The position numbers and the translations under genes are program-made. Positions 22,977 to 34,069 of a stretch of DNA of 64,000 bases are shown piece by piece. This DNA comes from Bolinopsis microptera (taxonomy: Eukaryota; Ctenophora; Tentaculata; Lobata; Bolinopsidae): contig NC_087082.1 of assembly GCF_026151205.1 (NCBI RefSeq), forward strand, positions 17,019,401-17,083,400, read 5' to 3'. The notes beneath the pieces were generated by a model, which searched no databases, was not told the DNA's origin, and saw only the letters and a program-made list of their open reading frames with translations. Within the stretch, counting starts at the first letter, position 1, and the number at the start of each line of letters is the position of its first letter.

Positions 22977-24658
22977 ATGGCTCCAAAAATTAAAGTACCT
23001 GCCAACTTTGGTGTAGAACACATCAACTCTCGTGTACACGGAAATCTGCTTCTGAAGCTGAGAGATGGACAAGAAATCAGAACTAATTCCATGATCATGT
23101 CCTACAACAGTCCTGTTATTGACAAGCTGACCACCAACCTGTTTCAGGTAAAAATATTAAGAGCAGGACGATACTTTCAGTGTTTAAGTGACTGAACAAT
23201 TATGTGCTTGAAATATTCTTACAATCAAACTTTTATTTATTTTTTCTATTAGGCGATGTTTAACTTATATAGTTAAACTTATTAATTAATATCTGGCCCA
23301 TTTCAGTCGTCTATTGAGGTGGATGATTTCACAAAACCATCAGTCGACTGTTTTGTTGAAGCGATGTACTCTGGTGAAGTTGATAAACTGGAGAAAGACA
23401 TCTTTGAAGAAGTGAATAAGATGGCACATGTATTTGATGTGTCCTGGTTGACTAAGAGATGTCTGAAGTTTTATAAAGCAGAAGTACTGAAGTTTGAGAA
23501 CAACTCGTACGAAGAGATGTTATTTGCTTCTGAGATTGCTAGCAGGGCGCATTATAATCTGAAAGACAGCAGATATGTCAGCTGCTTTGTGAAGAATGTT
23601 ACTTTCAGTGGTAACGCCAAATTTGTCTTCTTACAGAGATACATGGCTGGTTTTTCTGAGCTACCCAAACGTCGGATTGATATGTCCTTAGCTATTGCTG
23701 CTAATGATTTGAACATCATAAGCAATTGTCTTATAACTTACGTTTCCTTAACCCTGAAATGTAAAGGATTGGACGAGAATTCTCTGTACATTTTACAGAA
23801 GCTGGATGTTCAGAAGTTCAGCCGTACTTTTCCCTCTTATTTGAATGATTTAACCAACTTCCTTGCCGCTGTATCTGAAAATTGTGAATGTGCTGAAATA
23901 AAAGCAGTTGTAGATAATTTTGTTAAAGAGAGGAATACTGAAGAGTCAAGTAGCTCTAAAGAAGAGCTAGAAGTTTATGAAAATACTGAAGATGTACAAG
24001 ACAGTGATGGTGAGGATTGTAAAGATATTGCTAATCAAACTGAGGAAATAGAATCAGGTAAATGAGATTACATGTAATAGGTTAATTAAGGTATTTCTAC
24101 AGTTGAAACTTTCAGAATTATTTATCCTTAATCTTAAACGTAATTATTCGCACGATATTTACACGTATCAAATCAAGTGTTCCATGTATAATTTTTAATA
24201 TATTTCTAGGTTGGATACAGTGTGTTAGTAACACACACTACACCCTGTCACACTACGAACCAGTACAGATGGTAACTAACACTACAGAGTCAAAAAACGA
24301 AATTCTTGTGTATTATACTCTATCTGGAGGATGTGGTAGTAGTGAGAAACATATTTGGATTTATAGAGATGTTAAAACCAATCAGTGGAGTTATGTTATT
24401 GAAGGTTGTACTACATGGGCTGTCAATACACAGTTTCTAAACAATGTACCAGCTGATAAACTCAAACACTGGATAATAACCAAAACTTCTACACACCTAA
24501 AGGTAGTGTGTAACAGAGTGACAGTTCTCAATTTCAACTTTGCTACTGACTACAAACCAGGTTCTGAGAATAGTCACCAGATTTGGTTGAGAAGGTGCAC
24601 GAATTTACGACTTTATAAGTGTTATGGTGACTTACTTGTTTTAAATGCAGGCGGTTAG
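22977..24658 (+). CDS. BTB-like / variable beta-domain protein, unit 10
   Basis: Exons 22,977-23,147, 23,307-24,057 and 24,210-24,658 give 456 aa. It is nearly identical to unit 9 from the spacer through the first half of exon 3. Differences concentrate in about 65 bp of exon 2 (23,603-23,668, giving TFSGNAKFVFLQRY and SELPKRR) and in the 3' end of exon 3 (tail LYKCYGDLLVLNAGG). The pattern fits unequal crossing-over inside exon 3 followed by conversion of a short exon 2 tract from another unit. Confidence 0.78.
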
Positions 24659-25160
24659 TTTATGTAAATTAGGCAGATATGACCTCTAAACTATTATTAT
24701 TGGGAATATTTTCCGAATTATTTGAGTGTTATCTTATTTACCAACTGAGCAGTGTATACACAGTGTACTTGTAATATACACATGATTCAGTTTCGAACTC
24801 ATTTATCAACTGAGATCAGTTTTATGTGATTTATCTCAATGTGCTTTTTGTTTTAAACGACAACATTAATTAATGTTATTCCTTTTTTTAAGCAATATTT
24901 CAAATTTTGAACTGAAAAAAGCTGGCAGTCACTTTGATATTAAGTATTCTTATGGCATGTTAAAGATTATTTCTATTGTTTTGATTTGATTCTTCCTCAC
25001 GACTTTTTGAATGAATAGTACCTTTTATTGTTTGATTATTACCAATTGTTTTTATACACATTATTAAACTCGGAATGTTCTACACGCTACATTTATTAAT
25101 TATAGTCTTTAATTCTACAGGCTTTAAATTCACAATTTACATTTTAGTAGTAGCTACGTT

Positions 25161-27328
25161 ATGGCTCCAAAAATTAAAGTACCAGCCAACTTTGGTGTTG
25201 AACACATCAACTCTCCTGCTCACGGAAATCTGCTTCTGAAGCTGAGAGATGGACAAGAGATTAAAACCAATTCCATGATCATGTCCTATAACAGTCCTGT
25301 TATTGACAAGCTGACAACCAATCTGTTTCAGGTAAAAATATTAAGAGCAGGATACTTTCAGTAACATTGGTGACTGACGACTGTACAATTATGTGCTTTC
25401 AAAATCCTTACAATCAAACTTCTATTTATTTTCTATTAGGCGATGTTTAACTTATACTTAAATTCATTAAATAATATCTGGCTCATTTCAGTCATCTATT
25501 GAGATGGATGATTTCACAAAGCCAGCAGTCGACTGTTTTGTTGAAGCGCTTTACTCTGGTGAAGTTGATAAACTGGAAAAAGACAATTTTGAAGAAGTAA
25601 ACAAAATGGCACATGTATTCGATGTGTCCTGGTTGACTAAGAGGTGCCGGAAGTTTTACAAAGCAGAAGTACTGAAGTTTGAGAACAACTCATACGAAGA
25701 GATGTTATTTGCTTGCGAGATTGCTAGCAGGGCGCATTACAATCTGAAAGACAGCAGATATGTCAGCTGCTTTGTGAGGAATGTTACTTTCAGTGGAAAT
25801 GGAAAATTTGTCTTCTTACACAGATATATGGCTGGATTTGCTGAGATTTCCAAACGTCGGATTGACATGTCCCTCGCTATTGCTGCGAATGATCTGAACA
25901 TTATCGGCAATTGTCTTATAGCCTATATTTCTTTAACCTTGAAATGCAAAGAATTTGATGAGAATTCCCTGTACATGCTTCAAAAACTAGATCTCCAGAA
26001 GTTTAACCGAACTTTTCCTTCGGAATTAAATGATTTATGCGACGTTCTGGCCGCTGTGTCTAAAGATTCTAAATGTGCTAAGGTGAAAACGATTGTTGAT
26101 CATTTTGTTAAAGGTAGAAGTACTGAAGCATCAAGTAGCTCTAAAGAAGAGCTAAAAGTTTATGAAAGTACTAAAGATGTACAAGACAGTGATAGAGATG
26201 ATTGTAAAGATATTGCTAATCAAACTGAGGAAATAGAATCAGGTAAATGATATGATTGATTGGGAATCGAGCGGTTTACTCGATTAATGTTTACTCAAAA
26301 TTATAATACAAACAGTAATAGATAGAAAATAGTAACGTTAAAGAATTCTTTTAAAAAACCCTCTGGAAAGGGCACTGCACACTGTTATCAAAAAGTACAC
26401 TGTGATCATGAAGTACTATGAACTACAGATTTAAAAACACAACGCTTCATGCTACACATGATATTACACATCCATAATATCGATCCTATAGGTTAAGAAG
26501 TTTAGACTTGCACTGAACAGCTTGGACTATTGTTTTTAAAATTTTGTGCAAAATTTTACCATCAGTGATTAATGATTTTGGCCGGTAACTCAGCGCTTAC
26601 AGTAATTATGAGTGCGCGATTGAGATTAATGTATGGAAAAGGAATTTAGCGGCAGTGAAATGCTTGCTTATCTACGCTAAGTAATATGTAATTGTAATTG
26701 GTAATATGTAATTGGTTAATAAAGGTATTTTACAATTTAAACTTTCACAATACTTTAGTCTTAAACAAACGTAATAACTACTAGTAGTAACTACTAGTTA
26801 CGTAGCAACTACTAGTATTGTCACCTTATTAACAGGTATCAATCAAGTGTTCTATGTACAATATTGAATATATTTCTAGGTTGGATACAGTGTGTTCAGA
26901 AAACAGACTACACCCTGTCACACTACGAACCTGTACAGATGATAACTAACACTACAGAGACAGTGAACGAGATATATGTGTGTTATACTCTACCTGGGGA
27001 AGGTGGGAGTAGTGAGAAACATATTAGGATTTATAGAAATGTTAAAACCAATCAGTGGAGTTATTGTATTGGGGGATGTACTCCAAATACTATCAATAAA
27101 CAGTTTCTAAACAATGTACCAGCTGCTAAATTCAAACACTGGATAATAACCAAAACTTCTACACACTTAAAGGTAGTGTGTAACAGAGTGACAGTTCTCA
27201 ATTTCAACTTTGCTACTGACTACACACCAGGTTCTGAGAATAGTCACCAGGTTTGGTTGAAAAGGTGCACAAAAATACGACTTATTAATTATTGTGATGA
27301 TTTACTTGTTTTAAATACGGTCGGTTAG
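25161..27328 (+). CDS. BTB-like / variable beta-domain protein, unit 11
   Basis: Exons 25,161-25,331, 25,492-26,242 and 26,880-27,328 give 456 aa. Exon 1 has SPAHGN. The linker is the most divergent in the array (ELKVYESTKDVQDSDRDD), and the end of exon 2 carries other changes (VSKDSKCAKVKTIVDHF). The exon 3 first strand is N-E-I-Y-V-C-Y with YTLPG, the loop is NTINK, and the tail is INYCDDLLVLNTVG. Intron 2 holds an extra segment of about 0.43 kb absent from other units. All splice phases are kept. Confidence 0.77.
26258..26690. mobile_element. Insertion of about 0.43 kb in unit 11 intron 2, class unknown
   Basis: The sequence between GATATGATTGA and the shared phrase TAATATGTAATTGGTTAATA has no counterpart in other units. 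It begins with a small palindrome (TCGAGCGGTTTACTCGA). I see no clear terminal repeats, target duplication or coding potential. It could be an old insertion or an unrelated fragment captured during recombination. Confidence 0.4.
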
Positions 27329-27823
27329 TTTCTGTAAATTAGGCAGATATTACCTCTAAACTATAATTAGTAGAAATTCTTTCCGGATTATTAAAGTGTT
27401 AACTTATTTACCAACTGAACAGTGTATACACAGTGTACTTGTAATATACACATAATTCAGTTGTGAACTTATTTATCAACTGTGGTCAGTTTTATGTGAT
27501 TTATCTCAATGTGCTTTTTGTTTTTAACGACGAGATTAATTAATATTATTTCTTTTTTAAGCTATATTTCAAATTTTGAACTGAAAAAAGCTGGCAGTCA
27601 TTTTGATATTGGGTATTGTTATGGCATGTTAAAAATTATTTCTATTATTTTGATTTGATTCTTCTTTTTGAATATATAGTACCTTTTTCTCATTTGATTG
27701 TAATCAATTGTTTTATACACAGTATTAAATTCGGAATGTTCTACACGCTACACTTATCAATTATAGTCTTTAATTCTACGAGCTTTAAATTCACAATATT
27801 TATGTTTTAGCAGTTGCTACGTT

Positions 27824-29600
27824 ATGGCTCCAAAAATAAAAGTACCTGCCAACTTTGGTGTACAACACATCAACTCTCCTGTACACGGAAATCTGCTTCT
27901 TAAGCTGAGAGATGGACAAGAGATTAAAACCAATTCCATGATCATGTCCTATAACAGTCCTGTTATTGACAAACTGACCTCCAACCTGTTTCAGGTAAAA
28001 GATTTGAGACTGTTCATATTGTGAAATTCGCTATTTTTCAATGCTTACAAAATTATTTTGTAAATTTGGCAAGGTTCCATAAACGATATTTTATGATCGG
28101 CGCCGATAATCGCTTATTGAGCGCTTTCTCAGCGCCGATCATAAAATATTGTTTATGGAAACTTGCCGTAAATTTGACAATTCGATTCTAAATTATATCC
28201 GGTTTTTATGTAAAATAAATTAATATCCTGTCCAATTTCAGTCCACGCTAGAAATGGATGATTTCACAAAGCAAGCAGTCAACTGTTTTGTTGAAGCGCT
28301 GTACTGAAGTTGATAAACTAGAGAAGGGCATCTTTGAAGAAGTAAACAAAATGGCACATGTATTCGATGTGTCCTGGTTGACTAAGAGGTGCCTGAAGTT
28401 TTACAAAGCAGAAGTGCTGAAGTTTGAGAACAACTCGTACGAAGAGATGTTATTTGCTTGTGAGATTGCTAGCAGGGCGCATTATAATCTGAAAGACAGC
28501 AGATATGTCAGCTGCTTTGTGAAGAATGTTACTTTCAGTGGTAATGGCAAATTTTTCTTCTTACAGAGATATATGGCTGGTTTTTCTGAGCTACCCAAAC
28601 GTCGGATTGACATGTCGCTCGCTATTGCTGCGAATAACTTGAACATCATCAGCAATTGTCTTGTAACTTATATTTCCTTTAACCTGAAATGTAAAGGATT
28701 GGACGAGAATTCTCTGTACATGCTTCAAAAGCTGGATTTCAAGAAGTTTAGCCGTACTTTTCCATCTGAGTTAAATGAGTTAACGGACTTCCTGGTCACT
28801 ATAACTGAAGATTCTGAATGTGCTGAAATGAAAGCGGTTGTTGATAATTTTGTTAAAGAGAGGAATACTGAAGAGTCAAGTAGCTCTAAAGAAGAGCTAG
28901 AAGTTGATGAAAATACTGAAGATGTACAAGACAGTGATGGTGAGGATTGTAAAGATGTTGCTAATCAAACTGAGGAAATAGACACAGGTAAATGATATAA
29001 TATGTAATAGGTTAATAAAAGTATTTTACAATTTAAACATTCACAATTCTTTATTCTTATACTTTTATGCGTATTTATTTGCACGTTATTTACACGTATC
29101 ACGGTATCAAATCAAGTGTTCCATGTATAATATTTAATCTATTATTTCTAGGTTGGATACAGTGTGTTAGTGACACACACTACACCCTGTCACACTACGA
29201 ACCAGTACAGATGATAACTAATACTACACAGTCAGTGAACTGTATTTTTGTGTATTATACTCTATCTGGAGAAGGTGGTAGTAGTGAGAAACATATTCAG
29301 ATTTATAGAAATGCTAAAACCAATCAGTGGAGTTATTTTATTGGGGGATGTACTCCGGATGTCATTCTAAATAATGTACCAGCTGATAAACTCAAACACT
29401 GGATAATAACCAAAACTTCTACACACCTAAAGGTAGTGTGTAACAGAGTGACAGTTCTCAATTTCAACTTTGCTACTGACTACACACCAGGTTCTGAGAA
29501 TAGTCACCAGGTTTGGTTGAAAAGGTGCACGAATATACAACTCCGAAAATTTGATGATAATGATTTACTTATTTGGAGACAATGTGTTAGTCTTGCATGA
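27824..29600 (+). pseudogene. BTB-like gene, unit 12, small deletion in exon 2
   Basis: Exons by homology are 27,824-27,994, 28,242-28,987 and 29,152-29,600. Exon 2 lacks five bases in the ALYSGEV codons (near 28,303), making it 746 nt and creating an immediate stop after EALY. The rest of exon 2 and all of exon 3 stay open and almost match unit 7. An internal ATG at 28,258 is in the downstream frame, so an N-terminally shortened protein lacking most of the BTB-like part is possible but unsupported. Intron 1 contains a 100-bp palindromic element. Confidence 0.75.
28068..28167. mobile_element. 100-bp palindromic MITE in unit 12 intron 1
   Basis: Arms of about 36 bp start GGCAAG(G/T)TTCCATAAAC and end near ATGATCGGCGC, with about two mismatches, around a short centre. 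A perfect 8-bp target duplication, GTAAATTT, flanks it (28,060-28,067 and 28,168-28,175). The related unit 7 lacks it, so insertion postdates the duplication that produced units 7 and 12. Confidence 0.85.
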
Positions 29601-30005
29601 ATTATGATATAGTTCTGAACAATCATCACTGGAAATATTTTAATTAATTAATTCTCGTTTCAAGTAAACTGACCAGTGCACACTTCTTACTTTACACAAT
29701 TTAGTTTTTCACTCAGTTAATGTTAATTGGTTAGGGTTAGTCAGTTATCTCAGTTTGTTTTCTGTTTTAAGCAAAAAAATGTAACGTCCATTTTGATTAA
29801 CTTGATGAGCAATCTTTTTAATGGTTAGCATGTTCACCTTATTACCTATTTGTAAGTGAATATAGCTGACTGGTACTAGCACATGTTGTCCACATGATCC
29901 ATATTATGTTATCTAAGCATTATATGTATAGTACATACAATCAAAATCAAAAATTTTACAGGTTACTTTGAGAGTTAACTTTTTTGTAATACATTTATGT
30001 AAGTA

Positions 30006-31446
30006 CGGGTATCGGCCTTACAAAATGACAGGCCTCACAAAATGACAGTCGACATAGACCATGCTGTAGCTTAGGTTCCCTATACATTGAACCCTATTCC
30101 TTTTACTGTATGAAAGAAAAAGCATTAATTAACACTTCCCAAGGAATGATAATGACATAGAATCTATATTTCTTACATAAATATGGACGTTTTTGCTGTT
30201 CAGTCATTGCCCCGCCTAACTGTTAACCAGAATGGAGACCAAAGTTTTGAATTTAACCCCAGGAAACCAGGTACTACCATGACTTATGTCAATCAAAGAC
30301 TACTCTGGTTAAATAAAAAAACTGATTTAGTGACTTTGGTAGGAAAAATGACAAAAAAACGACCTAGCCTCACAAAATGACATTGTTATGCCTCACAAAA
30401 TGACAGTTTTATTTTATTATACAAAGATGGCATATTTATATTGGATGCCCCTTGCCTAATTATTGGTATTCTAAAACCCAGTAAGCTTATGATGAGCCTA
30501 AATGTGTTCGTTTGATCATCAATTTTGATAAAAATGCCTCACAAAATGACACCGAAAGCCTTACAAAATGACAGTGTTTCAGATTGTTTTACTTTCATCA
30601 TCTAAAATGGATCAGAAACAGTCAATACAAGAAGGAGTTAAAAATAATCATAATCTGACAGTTAACAATCAAGTAAGCATTACAAAAGTGCAGCTCTGAT
30701 ATCAAAATGTTTTAAAAACATTTCAAAACTCAACGAAATAAAGCTTCTATTTTGTGAAAGCAGAGAGTAATACATGTCAAACGTTAACTAAACACTGAAA
30801 AGTGATCTATCCAGGCATAGAACATATCAAATATAACCAAATACTGTGTTCAAGTATAAAAACAAAAAATGATTTTTACGCCTCACAAAATGACATTTTT
30901 TCAATTTTTTCAAAGTATAAAAAATGTTCCTTTTTTAATATATTCTGGTAAAAACAGAACTGGTATAATATAAACAGCATATATATCTAATAGTAAGACA
31001 CGTGAAAGAATAATGAAACTTTTTCCCAAATCGGATTTGGAGTGATGCCGTTTTGGGTTGTCATTTTGTAAGGCACAATCTCACGCGAAGTTGCCCAACT
31101 TTTTTAAACCATCCTTTTTTATTTCCTGTAAAAGCTATTCTAATCTTCAATCTATTATATTTATCTAACTGTCCTAACTGTCCTAGGTGAAATCAAATTT
31201 CTATAGGCTGCTGTTAAAAAATGACAGCCGGGACGAAATTGTCATTTTGTAAGGCATGTTTTTTTGGAAGATTTCAGATTGAGAATTTTCATCGCAAAAT
31301 TTACGGTTTTTTAATGAAATCAACCCCCGGGAAGAAAAATATACTTGTTGAACTACCTATCTGGATAATAAAACATGAACAAAACTCATTTTTGTGCATT
31401 TCAGAGCCATCTCCTTTTTCGTGTCATTTTGTAAGGCCGATACCCG
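30006..31446. mobile_element. 1.44-kb TA-flanked DNA element with ten 15-bp iterons
   Basis: The ends form a perfect inverted repeat starting CGGGTATCGGCCTTACAAAA, and the element lies between TA dinucleotides (30,004-30,005 and 31,447-31,448); unit 2's spacer shows the empty site GTAAGTAAACTG. The motif CCT(C/T)ACAAAATGACA occurs at 30,016, 30,033, 30,368, 30,391, 30,537, 30,559 and 30,881, and inverted at 31,059, 31,240 and 31,422, so the orientation flips between the two halves. No transposase is recognisable. A TA target fits Tc1/mariner-like transposition, and the iterons may be transposase-binding sites; both are inference. Confidence 0.85.
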
Positions 31447-31689
31447 TAAACTGTTTTAAATAAATTAAGATTCTTTCAATGATATTGTGAGTTTTCTTTT
31501 CAAATACTCAAAATACCATGCAAATTCATGAACACTGAACTACACTTAATTGATAAAACAGTCTTGTTCTAAAATCATTAACAGAGTTGGTATTTAGCTG
31601 TTACTAACAATAAAACTTGATAAACTAAAATCAAAATAGCTAGACATTTTGTTAATAATCACAATTTAAGTTTTAGCAGTTTATACGTT

Positions 31690-33424
31690 ATGGCTCCAAA
31701 AATTAAAGTACCTGCTAACTTTGGTGTTGAACACATCAACTCTCCTGTACACGGAAATCTGCTTCTTAAGCTGAAAGATGGACAAGAGATCAGAACTAAT
31801 TCCATGATCATGTCCTATAACAGTCCTGTTATTGACAAGCTCACCACCAACCTGTTTCAGGTAAAAGATTTGAGACTGTTTATATAGTGAAATTAGCTAC
31901 TTTTCAATGCTTACATGATTATTTAGTAAATTTGACAATTCGATTCTGAATTATGTCCGGTTTTTATGTAAAATAAATTAATATCCTCTACAATTTCAGT
32001 CCACGCTTGAAATGGACGATTTCACAAAGCCAGCAGTCGACTGTTTTGTTGAAGCGCTGTATTCTGGTGAAGTTGATAAACTGGAAAAAGACAATTTTGA
32101 AGAAGTAAACAAAATGGCACATGTATTCGATGTGTCATGGTTGACTAAGAGGTGCCTGAAGTTTTACAAAGCAGAAGTACTTAAGTTTGAGAACAACTCG
32201 TACGAAGAAATGTTATTTGCTTGTGAGATTGCTAGCAGGGCGCATTACAATCTGAAAAACAGCAGATATGTCAGCTGCTTTGTGAATAATGTTGCTTTCA
32301 GTGGAAATGGAAAATTTGTCTTCTTACACAGATATATGCCTGGATTTTCTAAGCTACCCAAACGTCGGATTGACATGTCCCTCGCTATTGCTGCGAATGA
32401 TCTGAACATTATCGGCAACTGTCTCATATCTTATATTTCATTAACCTTGGAATGTAAAGGATTAGATGAGAATTCCCTGTACATGCTTCAAAAACTAGAT
32501 CTCCAGAAGTTTAGCCGTACTTTCCCTTCGGAATTAAATGATTTAGGCGAAGTTCTGGCCGCTGTAACTGAACATTCTGAATGTGCTGAAATGAAAGCAG
32601 TTGTAGAGAAGTTTGTTAAAGGGAGAAATACAGAAGAGTCAAGTAGCTCTAAAGAAGAACTAGAAGTTGATGAAAATACTGAAGATGTACAAGACAGTGA
32701 TGGTGAGGATTGTAAAGATATTGCTAATCAAACTGAGGAAATAGAATCAGGTAAATGATGTAATATGTTATAGGTGAAGAAAGGTATTTGTACAATTTAA
32801 ACTTTCACACTTCTTTATTCTAATACAGACGTAATAACTACTAGTATAGTAGTGACTAATAATTACGTAGTAACTACTGTAGTAGCAACTAACTACTAGT
32901 ATTGACACGTTATTTATACGTATCAATCAAGTGTTCCATGTATAATATTTAACCTATTTCTAGGTTGGATACAGTGTGTTAGTGAAACATACTACACCCT
33001 GTCACACTACGAACCAGTACAGATGATAACTAACACTACACAGTCAGATAACCTTATTAATGTGTTTTATACTCTACCTGGAGAAGGTGGGAGTAGTGAG
33101 AAATATATTCAGATTTATAGAAAAGCTAAAACCAATCAGTGGAGTTATTGTATTGAAGGATGTACTCCACTGGGTGTCAATAGACAGTTTCTAAACAATG
33201 TACCAGCTGATAAACTCAAACACTGGATAATAACCAAAACTTCTACACACCTAAAGGTAGTGTGTAACAGAGTGACAGTTCTCAATTTCAACTTTGCTAC
33301 TGACTACACACCAGGTTATGAGAATGTTCACCAGATTTGGTTGACAAGGTGTACGAATATACGACTCCGAAAATATTATGATAGTGATTTACTTATTTGG
33401 AGACAATGTGTTAGTCTTGCATGA
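31690..33424 (+). CDS. BTB-like / variable beta-domain protein, unit 13
   Basis: Exons 31,690-31,860, 32,000-32,750 and 32,964-33,424 give 460 aa. The 5' flank, exon 1 and intron 1 are of type B, but most of exon 2, intron 2 and the GCTPLGVNR part of exon 3 are nearly identical to unit 3, a type A gene. The first strand of exon 3 nevertheless differs (N-L-I-N-V-F-Y) and the tail returns to the type found in units 1, 7 and 12 (LLIWRQCVSLA). Exon 2 has a Pro in YMPGF where others have YMAGF. The gene is a clear mosaic and fully open. Confidence 0.78.
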
Positions 33425-34069
33425 ATTATGATACAGTTCTGAACAATCATCACTGGAAATATTTTAATTAATTAATTCTCGTTTCAAGTAAACTGACCAG
33501 TGCACACTTCTTACTTTACACAATTTAGTTTTTCACTCAGTTAATGTTAATTAGTTGGGGTTAGTCAATTATCTCAGTTTTTTTTCTGTTTTAAGCAAAA
33601 AAAATTAACTTCCATTTTTATTAACTTGATGAACAATCTTTTGAATGGTTGGCATGTTCACCTTACTACCTATTTGTAAGTGAATATAGCTGACTGGTAC
33701 TAACACATGTAGTCCACATGATCCATATTATGTTATCTAAGCATTATATGTATAGTACATACAATAAAAATCAAAAAGTTTACATGTCACTTTGAGAGTT
33801 AACTTTTTGTATTAGATTTATGTAAGTAAACTGTTTTAAATAAATTAAGATTCTTTTAGTGATATTTTGAGTTTTCTTTTCAAATAATCAAAATGCCATG
33901 CAGATTCATGAACACCTAACTACACTTAATTAATAAAACAGCCTTGTTCTAAAATTATTAACAGAGTTGGTATTTAGCTGTTACTAACATTAAAACTTGA
34001 TAAACTTAAATAAAAATAGCTAGACATTTTGTTCATAATCACAATTAAAGTTTTAGCAGTTTATACGTT

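Noticed and set aside
30183-30380. 65-codon frame inside the TA-flanked element
   Set aside because: No transposase motif (no DDE/D context or helix-turn-helix recognised); too short to support a gene.
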